From contig SIJG01000075.1 of NCBI GenBank assembly GCA_023374025.1, positions 327,743 through 391,742 of the forward strand: a stretch of DNA of 64,000 bases, given 5' to 3'. Positions 12,675 to 23,563 of the stretch are shown here, one piece after another (positions within the stretch are counted from its first letter, which is position 1; each line of letters begins with the position of its first letter). The position numbers were made by a program, and so were the translations under genes. This stretch comes from Heterodera schachtii (taxonomy: Eukaryota; Nematoda; Chromadorea; Rhabditida; Heteroderidae). Below the pieces are notes generated by a model. The model did no database searches and was not told the DNA's origin. It saw only the letters and a program-made list of their open reading frames with translations.

Positions 12675-13495
12675 TTATGCCATTTTCGTGCTTTTATGAT
12701 CAAATGGGTGATCATTCCATGGGCATTTTCTGTAAATTGAATGTGGAAGAAATAAAAAAGATGGAAATTGTAAAAAATTCGTTTCACTTCCATTGGCAAA
12801 GTCCGTCCGATAGGAAAGTAAAAGGAGACCATAATTAATTTGGCAGACAAGAACTGAAATTAGAAGAAATTTTGAAAAAGAATAAGAAATTGAAAATAAT
12901 ATGCTTAATAGTAGAGTCCGGTAAAAATAATTTCTGGGAGCGGGACTCCCGTAAAATCCCTCGGGAGTCTCGATCACGCCGGGCTCTAAATAGTCTCAAA
13001 ATCTGTTCTCTTAAAGAACTCACATCTCGCCGCGCTTTCAATGGCATTTGGGTCTTCGTAGTCGATACGTTCGACAAGAACTTTTTCCAATTTTTTGTTG
13101 AATATTTCGAGGGATGTCATGCCGCGCAAGTCAATCCCCTCAACACCGAAGTCGAAATCGACTCGAAATTCAAATGAAATCCCATCAAAAATGGTCGACA
13201 GGTTACGATCGAACAATTTCTCGGTCACTTTCGAAAATTCACTCTTTGCTTTTGTCAGCAAATGTTTCTGAAATTTAATGGCATTTTTTAAATCCCCCGA
13301 GGGCATTAATTATCATTCGTACTTTCTGTTCAATTTTATTTGACGTGCAAATTCTGCCTTCATCCAAACACATTGGATTTTTAAAACGAAATGGTCAAAT
13401 GCCAATGCCACGCGATCGGTGGCCCATCGAAGGCGAAAAGGGAGGGAATGGCAAATTTCAAAAAGCAATTCGGCAGGGATTCGTTTTTTGGACAT
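12675..13495 (-). pseudogene. F-box-type member of the 244-bp-exon family, frameshifted (copy A)
   Basis: Exon 1 (13323-13495) encodes an F-box-like segment beginning MSKKRIPAELLFEICHSLPF; it is 173 rather than 174 nt because an A run before the last codons is one base short, which breaks the frame. Exon 2 (13024-13267) is the intact 244-bp exon, reading KHLLTKAK... to ...IESAAR with a GTGAGT donor. Exon 3 (12675-12853) begins FLVCQINYG and stays open to a stop. If the single missing base is a sequencing error the gene would be intact at about 198 residues. Function unknown; F-box proteins normally link substrates to SCF ubiquitin ligases, which is family knowledge only. Confidence 0.65.
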
Positions 13496-14059
13496 TTCCA
13501 ATTTTCAGGCAAAAAATGGGCAACGAAATGAGTGACCATTTGTTGAGGGAAGACTAATTAAGACTAATTGCCCTTTGCACGTCCATAACAAAAGAAATTA
13601 TTACCATTTAAGGTCATGGGAAACCCAATGAAATCAAAAATAATTAAACGTGCAATAAAATTAAAATTCAACCAAAAGTAATTAGTTACTAATTAGCAGG
13701 GAATTTGATAAATTTCGCATAATATTATTCATTTTTGCAAGTTTAGGGTCGAATTCCTAAAAAAACAAATTAACATGAAAATGCCATTTATAAAACTCAA
13801 AATTCAATTTAACAAAATTTTCTCCAATTAAATAAACAGGCAAAAACATAGAAATACGATCATTTTTAGCATTAAAATTCAATCATTTTTTTGCATAGAA
13901 ATCCTGATCATTTTTAGCATTAAAATTCAATCATTTTTTTGCATAGAAATCCCGATCATTTTTTTTTGCATAAATCCGATCTTTTTTTGATAAAATTTGC
14001 GCATCAAATTGTCCTTCTCATACACTTTTTCCGTTCCGTCTTTGTCTTCATTTCTCTCA
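13496..14059. other. Upstream flank of copy A; no gene seen
   Basis: Contains the conserved 5' flank of the F-box-type unit (ACCATTTAAGGTCATGGGAAA, then TAATTAGCAGGG) also present at about 17700, 22600, 28350, 52560 and 55490. Further on, 13850-13990 holds a few degenerate tandem copies of an ATCATTTTTAGCATTAAAAT unit. Confidence 0.55.
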
Positions 14060-14899
14060 TCAGTTGCCGCTTGTACTGGCACCGCCGCGCGTCGACTGAA
14101 GGCGATGGTATCGCAAATCGTCTCCTTTTTTTGCCATGTTGAGTAAGTCTGAAACATTGAAACCTTATCAGCAAATTTGACAGCATTTAGTATAAAAATA
14201 TAAAATTGTAAAGTGGACTATTTTGAAGAGCCATGGGTGTATGGAACCCTTTTGAGCACCCAAAAAGTTACAATGAAAAGGGAGACGGTAATGGGTGAAT
14301 GAATGGCAACTCGTACACTGTTGTACAAAGTCAGCTCGTACAAAAATAAACTCAGATTTTTCAAAATAAAGCCTAAGTTTAAGCCTAGGCCTAAGCCTAA
14401 CCAAAAGCCTAACTTAAGCCATTGTACGAGTTGCCTTGTTGTCATGATTTGATACAAATTAAACAGCTTTCTGAAAAATTTATTTCACTTTATATTTCCT
14501 TAGAAAGGCTGCCGAATGATTTAATTTGGAAATTTACCCAGTGGCAAAAGGGGTCGCTTTAAAAGAGGTCCCTTTCAAAATGAAAAGAAAGTGCCAATGT
14601 GCGGCAATTAGTTAAGTTCGAGACATAAATCCAAATTAACAACAAAACTCACAAGTTGCCGAATGCTCAATAAAGGCGGCGTCCCTTTTGCTGATTTTTG
14701 CTTCGATAATTGCTAGGATTTTCTTTTTGAACAATTCCTTCGCCGTCAAATTGTTCAAATCCGTTTGATTAACCCCAAAGTCCGAACTGACGCCAAAATG
14801 TCGACTAATTTCCTTGAAGAGCTCCTCAAGTTCAGTGTCGAGCATTTCCTTCGCCAACAAATTTGTCATTTCTGCCTTGGCCCTGGCCAAAAGTCTCTT
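14060..14899 (-). CDS. 244-bp-exon family protein, short-leader type (copy L), first exon not assigned
   Basis: Exon 2 (14653-14899, 247 bp) starts KRLLARAKAEM and includes FGVSSDFGVNQTDLNNLTAK, matching the core of the family domain; it ends in phase 1 at TTGTGAG. Exon 3 (14060-14148) supplies the tail YLLNMAKKGDDLRYH...STSGN followed by a stop, closely similar to the neighbouring copy M. The leader exon was not found in the 300 bases upstream. No signal peptide or membrane segment is visible; the protein is Lys/Glu-rich and probably helical. Function unknown. The long conserved exon and the conserved tail argue for a working gene rather than a relic. Confidence 0.6.
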
Positions 14900-15256
14900 C
14901 TTAAATTGAAAAAAAACAAACATTTAATTGCCAAAAGAAAAGCAAAATTAGCAGTATTTTTGGGGGTTTTCATTTCCAAGGAAAAGTCGGAAATTTGTGA
15001 GTACCCAAAACGAAATTTTCATAATCACATTATTTGTTGAGAATTTTGTGCTCTTTTCCTCATTGATTTTCCCCCAAATTTTGTCCAATTTCTTGGAATT
15101 TTCCTAGCTTTATGCCATTTTCGTGCTTTTATGAGCAAATGGATAAACGATGGAAATTTAAAAAATTCTCGCTCACGCCCATTGGCAAAGTCCTTTCCGT
15201 CCGCCGCTTTTCTTGTCCCTCTCATTGATCCTTCTCCGTTTTCGCTCTGTTCTGTG

Positions 15257-15808
15257 TCAGTTGCCATGGCTCGTCGACGGCTGCTGATGACCGTAGCCTC
15301 TGCGATTGAAAAGCATGTCGTCCCCTTCTCTGGCCTTCCGATCCAAATCTGAAAATTTGAAATATTAATATATTGGACATTTTTACTGGAGACAAGTGAA
15401 AATTTTTCGCAAATTTTAGGAAATAATGATAAAATAAAATAACTCACAGAGTGCCGCATTTTCAATCCCATCAGCGCCCAACAGTTTGATTCGCTCTTCC
15501 ACTATCTTCTGAAGTTTGAGGTTGAAAACATCGAGAGGCGGCATGTTGTTCACGTTGAGTCCTTCAACTCCAAAGTCGTTGCCAACGGCAAATTGCCGCG
15601 CAATGTTATTGTTGAGCGCGTCCAGATCAGCACGCAACAGCTGTTGCGTATTTTTTGTAATTTGGCCAGTTGCGCCGGAAAGCATACGCAGCTTAAATTA
15701 AAATAAATTAAACACCAAACAAATGAGTGAGTGATTAAGCATATATACAAAAATAATTCAATAAAAACCAAAACTCACAACTCCAACCAGCGTCGGTTGG
15801 AATGCCAT
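15257..15808 (-). CDS. 244-bp-exon family protein, short-leader type (copy M)
   Basis: Three exons: 15779-15808 (MAFQPTLVGV), 15448-15691 (exactly 244 bp) and 15257-15348. All junctions are GT-AG and in phase (0, then 1), giving about 121 residues without internal stops. The middle exon reads MLSGATGQITKNTQQLL... then NDFGVEGLNVNNMPPLDVFN...IENAAL; the tail is YLDRKAREGDDMLF...QPSTSHGN. Related to copies at 14060, 23564 and 56471. The sequence just after the stop (ACTTTGCCAATGG region) matches what is coding in the third exon of the F-box-type copies. Not recognised as any described family; no secretion signal seen. Confidence 0.7.
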
Positions 15809-16099
15809 TTTGGACTGTCGATGAAAGGAAGAAATGGAGGAAATGTAAAAAAAAGCCAGTAAAGCAAAAGCCCTGTTAAATATATTATATATATAAATGT
15901 AAAAAGGCGGGAAATAAAAAGGAATAATTAGGGAGTAAATATTCGAAAAGAAAATGTAAATTCCAAACTAATGGGAGGAAATGAATTTGCATTTGTGACG
16001 GAGAATCCTTTCACCCCCAAGGCAATGAATGTTCCGTTCACACCTTTACAAAAGGCACACATTCATTCGTAAAGAAAGAAACATTTTTGCAAATGCTTT

Positions 16100-16507
16100 T
16101 TATTCCTTTATCTGATCGGCCAAGGAATGCGAAAGGATGGATGGGTCGGTCGATCGGCTGGCGGAATAATCCTTGGCCAATACCATACACACAACTCCAA
16201 CGACAGTAACCACAACACACCCACTGCTTATCAATGCATAACCCAATTTGCGTTGATCAGTGGGTGTACCCCCACAAAACGGCACACTGAGAAATTAAAA
16301 TTAATTTTGGTCCGATAAAAGTTAAATCAAATGTACACAATTCATAAAAAAAGATAATTTGTCGAGACTTGAAATTTGCACTTGCGCGTTGACAAAATTG
16401 GTACTGTAATGGGTATTGTGTGTACGGTATTGGCCAAGAATTTCTCCGCCAATCGACCGACCGACCCATCCATCCGTTTTCGCATTCCTTGGCCGATCAG
16501 ATAAAAG
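16100..16507 (-). repeat. Inverted-repeat locus containing a membrane-segment reading frame
   Basis: On the minus strand from about 16285 to the stop at 16100-16102 an open frame reads KLGYALISSGCVVVTVVGVV...SHSLADQIKE, with one clear hydrophobic segment. The 16107-16190 stretch (GATCGGCCAAGGAATGCGAA...) is repeated in inverted orientation at about 16415-16507. Equivalent structures occur at 25113-25468 and 58088-58277. The frame may be the last exon of a small membrane protein gene or a remnant; no upstream exons were identified. Confidence 0.55.
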
Positions 16508-16860
16508 ACGCGCTGCCGCTGGAGGGATGGAAAAAGAAAACATTTGGAAAAAACATTACAAATAAATGAAATGGATGAAAATGGATGAATGCTTCGTTTT
16601 AAAAATATCGATAGAAATGAATTTTTTAATTTTTTTTTTTGCCTTATCCAAATTTAAGAGAGAGACAAAAATTTATTCCCAAAAATTAATAAAATAAAAT
16701 TGGCAAAATTATTGTGACAAAAAATACGGATTTTGTCCATGAAAGAATGCATAATAACATTCTTAATGAAAAGTTATAAAATGAAATGAAAAAATTCAAA
16801 TTAATTCAAAAATATATTATGCAACAAAATAAATTATTAAAATATGTTGGAATTTTCTCT

Positions 16861-17017
16861 CTATCCCCATGTCATTAGTCCATCGCCGCCGGCATTGCCC
16901 GACAATGTTCTGCCTCAGCAAATGGCACTTTCCGAACACGACACGGCAAGACGGACGGCAACGCGTCCTCCACCTAAACGTCATTTGGGCACCCGCGCCT
17001 TCCAATTTGACCATTTT
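16861..17017 (-). pseudogene. Degenerate last exon of the secreted four-cysteine gene
   Basis: Corresponds to the final exon (45301-45471) of the secreted gene at 45301-46422: it keeps KLEGAGAQMT, then is shifted out of frame by a short deletion at ACGTTTAGGTGG, lacks the GCAGCCGCGCGTTGCC segment, and still ends in the same ATGGGGATAG. Similar remnants are at 25785-25930 and 58622-58762. No other exons of that gene are nearby. Confidence 0.7.
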
Positions 17018-17906
17018 CTGAGCCGGAAAAAAGAATCAGGCGGCATAAATTGGATAGTTAATTAGGAGATTTTGGAATATAAATCAGAAATTTTCATATA
17101 AACTTTCATTTCCCACGCCTCAAGCGGTTATCCCTCTCAGTGATTTGTCAAATCCCTGGGAATACGGTACTTAGAGAGAATTAAAAGGTTCATGGTATCT
17201 AATTGCTAGTCCGAACAAAATTAAAGCTAAAGAAACAATTTGAAATCGCTCAATAATCAAATGAATTTCTTTACGAATTTTCCAAGTGCCTATGAGATTT
17301 AATTTAAGCAAAAAATAATCAAAAATCGAATGTCCGTCCATCAAATGGTGAATCATTTTTCAATGTTTTCTTCCACAATTATATCTCTTTAACTGTATTT
17401 AAATCGGTCAGCAGGTGGAATTTGAGCTTGAATTTCCAAAAATTCAAATATTTTTTGAAAAACTTTTAATTGATAATCGATGGCTTCTAGAAATGAACAA
17501 AAGAATTTAAAATTTCAATTGAATTTTTCATTAATTTTGTGACTTTGAATTTCTCAGAAAGTTAATGCAATTACGATTGAATTGAAAAAATAATATTGCT
17601 CGCGCAAAATCCGATGTTTGATAGATCAAGCTGTTTTTGCTATTATTTTATGATTTTTTCAACATTTTTCGTATTTGGCATTTTCACAATTTAAAACATA
17701 TCCCTGCTAATTAGTAACTAATTACTTTTGGTTGAATTTTAATTTTATTGCACGTTTAATTATTTTTGATTTCATTGGGTTTCCCATGACCTTAAATGGT
17801 AATAATTTCTTTTGTTATGGGACGTGCAAAGGGCAATTAGTCTTAATTAGTCTACCCTCAACAAATGGTCACTCATTTCTTTGCCCATTTTTGCCTGAAA
17901 ATTGAA

Positions 17907-18765
17907 ATGTCCAAAAAACGAATCCCTGCCGAATTGCTTTTTGAAATTTGCCATTCCCTCCCTTTTCGCCTTCGATGGGCCACCGATCGCGTGGCATTGG
18001 CATTTGACCATTTCGTTTTAAAAATCCAATGTGTTTGGATGAAGGCAGAATTTGAGCGTCAAATAAAAATTGAACAGAAAGTACGAATGATAATTAATGC
18101 CCTCGGGGGATTTAAAAAATGCCATTAAATTTCAGAAACATTTGCTGACAAAAGCAAAGAGTGAATTTTCGAAAGTGACCGAGAAATTGTTCGATCGTAA
18201 CCTGTCGACCATTTTTGATGGGATTTCATTTGAATTTCGAGTCGATTTCGACTTCGGTGTTGGGGGATGGACTTGCGCGGCATGACATCCCTCGAAATAT
18301 TCAACAAAAAATTGGAAAAAGTTCTTGTCGAACGTATCGACTACGAAGACCCAAATGCCATTGAAAGCGCGGCGAGATGTGAGTTCTTTAAGCGAGATTT
18401 TTACAGGAGTCCCGCTCCCAGAAATTATTTTTACCGGACTCTACTATTAAGCATATTTATTTTCAATTTCTTATTCTTTTTCAAAATTTCTTCTAATTTC
18501 AGTTCTTGTCTGCCAAATTAATTATGGTCTCCTTTTACTTTCCTATCGGACGGACTTTGCCAATGGAAGTGAAACGAATTTTTTACAATTTCCATCGTTT
18601 TTATATTTGCACATTCAATTTACAGAAAATGCCCATGGAATGATCACCCATTTGATCATAAAAGCACGAAAATGGCATAAATCAAGGAAAATTTCCAAGG
18701 AAATTGGACAAAATTTGGGAAAAAATGAATGGGGAAAAGCACAAAATTCTCTACCAAATCAGTGA
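17907..18765 (+). pseudogene. F-box-type family member with one-base deletion (copy B)
   Basis: Exon 1 (17907-18080, 174 bp) encodes the F-box-like segment MSKKRIPAELLFEICHSLPF...QIKIEQK. A 55-nt GT-AG intron follows (18081-18135). Exon 2 (18136-18378) is 243 bp: a base is missing in GGTGTTGGGGGATGG compared with GGTGTTGAGGGGATGG in copy D, which shifts the frame. Exon 3 (18503-18765) is open and starts FLVCQINYG. Copy A lies in opposite orientation about 4.4 kb away. Either a recent pseudogene or a homopolymer error in an intact gene. Confidence 0.65.
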
Positions 18766-19335
18766 ATATGAAAATTATTTCGTTTTGGGTGCCAAGAAAT
18801 TTGACCTCATCCTACACATAATTTTTATGGCACATAAAATGGAAAACTTTTAGCGAGCGATGGAATATTGGGGCCTCGAAGAGACTGCCATTTCGTGTTT
18901 TAGGATCACCATGAAAGAATGGTCTGATCAATTCGCTTATATTTTTGGACTTTTTAATCAATTACCTTTTGAGTGTACTGTATGCTTTGCACACTGTAAA
19001 TCACTAATATTTCAATAATGATAATATTTTTCCGGAAAGTTTGATGTTTTAATTTGCAATGGCATTGTTTTTGTTTTATCACAAATGATTGGGATTTCTA
19101 TTCATACTTTAAATTTGTTACCAAAAATTTATTTTAAAGTTTTTATTCATTAAAATACTAATTAATATAGCAACAAGAAAAAATTTGGCGACAGAAATAA
19201 AAATTAAACACCAAAAGTGACCGTGATGAACGGATTTATTATCATTAATTTTTTTTTTTTTGGCAAAAATGGCATCTCGTAATAGATTAATTTTTCAAAT
19301 CGATGCAAATTTCGAGAAAAATGATTTTATTCTAA

Positions 19336-20147
19336 TTTTTCAAAAGTAAATTATTAGAAATGTTTTCAAATCCTGTTTTTAAAAATAATTTACACCATAA
19401 AAAATCGACCGAACTGCTGGCCAAAAAAGGAAAGTGATGCTCAACAATTCGAAAAATATAGTACAAAAAAAGCAAAACACCGTACGCGCGCATTATCATT
19501 ACAATACCGTAATCAACAATTAATTTAATCACCCATTGCATTACTCGTTCATCCCTTCTGCTCCGATCAGTTCACCACTGAACTCTCGTCGTTTTCGTTG
19601 TTGCACTGCTGTTGTTCTTGTTGTTGCTGTTGGTGGTGGTTGTCCTCCAACTCCAAGCCGAACACTCTCTGCGCATTTGCCGTCGTTGCATTGGCCAATT
19701 CGTACGCCGGACAGTCCATGAAGGCAGCGACCAGCTCACAAATGGCGGCCAACGAGCTGGGCTCGTTGCGTTTGAAGTTGGAGTGTTTGTGCAGGGCAAG
19801 GGCCTGAAAACTTAGGCAAATTCTATCGCTTTTTTCCATTTGCCCTACCTTTAAACCATTAGGGCTAATGATTTCCAAAATTAAGGGGCCAAACATCAGA
19901 CTCATTTTCCCACCTTTGGACCAGTCAGTTCCCCTTTGAGTTTTTTTTTAAATTTCAAATTCAGCAATTAAAAAACCGAATCCAACTCTAACACCAAATT
20001 CTCGATTATTTGGTAGTACAAATAGTTTTCTCTCGACTGTCCATTTTTTAAATCCCTTTTTTCCCCTATTTTCTGATCCCCAATTGTCGGTTTGTTGCTG
20101 CTGGTCATCAAACTGACTTCGGTGCTGATCCGTTGCCGAATGTCAAT
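19336..20147 (-). pseudogene. Partial duplicate of the TatD DNase gene (3' end only)
   Basis: Matches 30738-31560 of the complete gene, including the downstream flank. The last exon (19567 to about 19803) is open and identical in most residues ([20 protein letters not shown]... to the Gln-rich tail); the preceding exon is present only from [12 protein letters not shown] onward. Everything upstream, including the metal-binding N-terminal half, is absent: homology stops at about 20147. It cannot encode a TatD nuclease. Confidence 0.85.
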
Positions 20148-20898
20148 TTTCAATTAATTTCAACAAATTTTTTAAAAATATTCATTAAATACATATTTTG
20201 CCAATTTAAAATATAAAGCAAAGGATATTTTAGTAAATTTTTTCGTTTAAACTTTCTTTTATTCTTTGGTTAATTAATAATTATGAAGATAACTAACTCT
20301 GATCAAACAAATATTTCTAATTAGAGCAGTGACCTAATTATGTCGCGAAATTAAGTGACAGAATAAAATGGTAAAAATTGAAAATAGACAAAAAAAATTT
20401 GCACAAATTTGTATTTCTCGTTTATTCGTTCATTTTTAAACTGATATTACAAAAGACAGGTAATTAATTGTTAATTCATTATTTAAAATCCAGAATGATA
20501 ATCCAATTTACAGTAGGATCAAAAGCCATACAGTATACTCAGGAAATGGATAAGATTAAAAAGTCATACAAAAATTGTAAACCCTTATTTGGTCCGATCA
20601 CTCCTTCATGGTGATCCTGAAAACGCAAAAATTGCAAGAATTCACTATGAGTCCGTATTTGCTCATTGCAAAAAATCTTCCATTTTTGGGTCCCACAAAC
20701 ACACAAAATTGACCCTCAGCTGTTCGGCAGATTGCCCCAATTGTGTTAGTGGCCGGGTGAGGTTCCAATTTGTTGGCACCCAAAAATGGGAAAATTTTAG
20801 CGAGTTTTCAAGATGCCCATGACATTGGGTATTGTCGGCACACTAAATATGGATGATAAACAAAAGATGGGTAATGTAAAAACGACGTCTCAGCAGAT
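20148..20898. other. Duplicated intergenic segment; no gene seen
   Basis: Resembles 46540-47320 upstream of the secreted gene, including GACCTAATTATGTCGC and the GATCACTCCTTCATGGTGATC stem-like motif. Short open frames here lack splice sites and homology. Confidence 0.5.
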
Positions 20899-22534
20899 TC
20901 ATTGGGAAAGTCCGTCTGTGTTCGATAAGAAAGTAAAAATGAGCCCATAATTGACTTGGAAGACAAGAACTGAAATTTTAAATTTTTAAAGCAAAATTTT
21001 TAGTTACAGAGAGAGGTAGGGGGAGAGAGGGAAAAGAGAGAGAGAAATGGAGAGAGAAAGGAGAGTGAGAGAGAGAGAAGGAAAAAGTGAGGAGAGAGCT
21101 AGGAAAGAGAGAGAGAAAATGAGAGAAGGAAAGAGTGAGGAGAGAGAGAGCGGTAGGGGGAGAGAGGAGAGAAAAGGAAGAGAGAGAGAGAGAGCGAGAG
21201 AGAGAGAAAAATGCGAGATAGAGAGAGAAAAGCAGAGAGAGAGAGAGAAAAGGAAAGAGCGAGAGAGAGAAGGAAAAAGGTGAGGGAGAGAGTAGGAAAG
21301 GAGAGAGAGAAAATGAGAGAAGGAAAGAGTGAGGAGAGAGAGAGCGGTAGGGAGAGTGAGAGAGAAAAGGAGAGAGAGAGAGAGAGCGAGAGAGAGAGAA
21401 AAGGAAAGAGCGAGAGAGAGAAGGAAAAAGTGAGGAGAGAGAGAGAGAAAGAGAGAAAGCGAGAGAGAGAGAGAAATGAGAAAGAGAGGTAGAGGGAGAG
21501 AGAGAGAAAGAGAGAGAGAGGAGAGAGCGAGAGAGAGAGAGAGGAGAAAGGTGGAGGAGAGAGCTAGGAAAGAGAGAGAGAGAGAGAGAGAAGCGAGAAG
21601 AGGAGGAGAGAGAGATGCGAGATAGAGAGAGAAAAGCAGAGAGAGAGAGAAAGAGGAAAGAGCGAGAGAGAGAAGGAAAAGTGAGGAGAGAGCTAGGAAG
21701 AGAGAGAAAATGAGAGAAGGAAAGAGTGAGGAGAGAGAGCGGTAGGGAGAGTGAGAGAGAAAAGGAGGAGAGAGAGAGAGAGCGAGAGAGAGAGAAAAGG
21801 AAAGAGCGAGAGAGAGAAGGAAAAAAGTGAGGAGAGAGAGAGAGGAAGAGAGAGAAGCGAGAGAGAGAGAAAATGAGAAAGAGAGGTAGAGGGAGAGAGA
21901 GAGAAAGAAGAGAGAGAGAGAGAAGAGCGGAGCAGAGAGAGAGAGAGAAGATAACTGACAAAGGAGGAGGTACCCAAGTGACGGTGGGACTATGCCAAAA
22001 ATACTTACTTCGCACCGCTTTTCCAATGCCATTTGGGTCGTCGTAATCGACACGTTCGGCAAGTACTTTTTCCAATTTTTTGTTGAATATTTCGAGGGAT
22101 GTCATGCCGCGCAAGTCCATTTCCGCAACACCGAAGTCCAAATCGACTCGAAATCTTATGCCGCGCAATACCTTCCCATCAACACCGAAGTCGAAATCGA
22201 ATCGAAATTCAAATTCAATGCGATCAAATATGAGCGTTAATTCGTCATCCAACAATTTCTTGGTCACTTTTGACAATTCCCTCTTGGCTTTTGTCAGCAA
22301 ATGTTTATGAAATTTAATGGCATTTTTTAAATCCCCCGAGGGCATTATCATAATCCGTACTTTCTGTTCAATTTTTATTTGGCGCTCAAATTCTGCCTTA
22401 ATCCAAACACATTGGATTTTTAGAACGAAATGGTCAAATGCCAATGCCACGCGATCGGTGGCCCATCGAAGGCGAAAAGGGAGGGAATGGCAAATTTCAA
22501 AAAGCAATTCGCCAGGGATTCGTTTTTTGAACAT
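20899..22534 (-). CDS. F-box-type family protein with exonised first intron (copy C)
   Basis: The frame starts at 22534 (MFKKRIPGELLFEICHSLPF). The 54-nt segment 22307-22360, which is an intron in sister copies, ends CAT instead of CAG and is open in frame (VRIMIMPSGDLKNAIKFH), so exon 1 and exon 2 are continuous from 22534 to 22009. The exon 2 part is 298 bp, that is 244 plus a 54-bp tandem duplication giving DFDFGVDGKVLRG and DLDFGVAEMDLRG. It ends in a GTAAGT donor. A short third exon (20899-20969, ILVFQVNYG... then stop) is separated by an intron filled with about 950 bp of GA repeat. About 198 residues. Whether the gene is expressed is unknown. Confidence 0.6.
21003..21955 (+). repeat. 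~950-bp interrupted (GA)n microsatellite
   Basis: Imperfect GA/GAGAGAAA repeat in higher-order blocks: segments such as GGTAGGGAGAGTGAGAGAGA recur several times, so it expanded by unequal duplication of larger units. It lies in the second intron of copy C. The long Ser/Leu open frames read across it on the minus strand are artefacts of the repeat. Confidence 0.95.
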
Positions 22535-23563
22535 TTCAATTTTCAGGGAAAATGGGCAAAGAAATGAGTGACCATTTGTTGAGGGTAGACTAATTAAGAC
22601 TAATTGCCCTTTGCACGTCCCATAACAAAAGAAATTATTACCATTTAAGGTCATGGGAAACCCAATGAAATCAAAAATAATTAAACGTACAATAAAATTA
22701 AAATTCAACCAAAAGTAATTCGTTACTAATTAGCAGGGATATGTTTTAAATTGTGAAAATGCCAAATACGAAAAATGTTGAAAAAAACCATAAAACAATA
22801 GAAAAAACAACATGACCTGAAAGTTAACCCCGAAAAAAAACCTTGCAAAAAGTTTTGTTACCGCAACAACCGAACTGACATTTTTTAATTACTCATTTTT
22901 AATTTGTTTTAATGTGTGAATGCTTATTCCGGGTATTTCAAAACAATTTATTATTTATCCAAGGTTTTAATATCAAGATAACTTATTAAATATTTTGTAT
23001 TCAGAGGAATGACCTAATTATATCGCGAAATTATGCGACAGCACTAAAATAGTTTAACAATACACAAAATTTTTCGTTATATATTATTGTCGTTATTGAA
23101 ATGTTAGTGATTTACAGTAACCAAAAGATACAGTAATTCAAAAAGTAATGTAAATGGTTAAAAAGTCATCATATAAATGGTCCAAAATGTATAAAGCGGA
23201 TCAGCAGGTCACTACTAATTCATGGCAATCCTAAAACACGAAAATGGCAGTCCTTCGAGGCCTCAATATTCCATTCGCAAAAATTTTCCATTTTTAAGTG
23301 CTCATAAAAATTCACATGATTTTGTAGAGAATTTTGCGCTCTTTTCCCAATTAATTTTTTCCGAAATTTGTCCTTTTTCCTTGGAATTTTCCTTGTGATC
23401 TATGCCATTTTCGTGGTAAAACGATGGAAATTTAAAAAATTCTCGCTCACGCCCATTGGCAAAGTCCGTCCGTCCGCCGCTTTTCTTTCGCCTCCGTTTT
23501 CGACTCGCCTCCGTTTTCGCCTCGCCTCCGTTTTCGCCTCGCCTCCGTTTTCGCTCCGTTCCG
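22535..23563. other. Family flanks and 17-bp tandem repeat; no other gene
   Basis: 22535-22750 is the conserved upstream flank of the F-box-type unit. 22970-23400 repeats downstream-flank sequence seen at 12337 and 47040 (GTGATTTACAGTA, GGCAGTCCTTCGAGGCC). At about 23487-23558 there are four tandem copies of a 17-bp unit (TCGCCTCCGTTTTCGCC), located just after the stop codon of the minus-strand gene at 23564. Confidence 0.55.

Noticed and set aside
14168..14457. Frames containing Leu-Gly repeats (GFWLGLGLGLNLGF)
   Set aside because: Generated by the degenerate CCTAAG repeat at 14365-14415; no exon structure. The repeat resembles nematode telomere-like units (TTAGGC) only loosely and is too short to call interstitial telomere.
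21003..21955. CRISPR-like or regulatory array
   Set aside because: Repeat units are irregular GA microsatellite blocks without unique spacers, in a eukaryotic intron.
20978..22062. Very long Ser/Leu-rich open frames (up to 576 residues) on the minus strand
   Set aside because: They are translations of the (GA)n repeat; only the part from 22534 to 22009 has family homology, and a GTAAGT donor ends it before the repeat.
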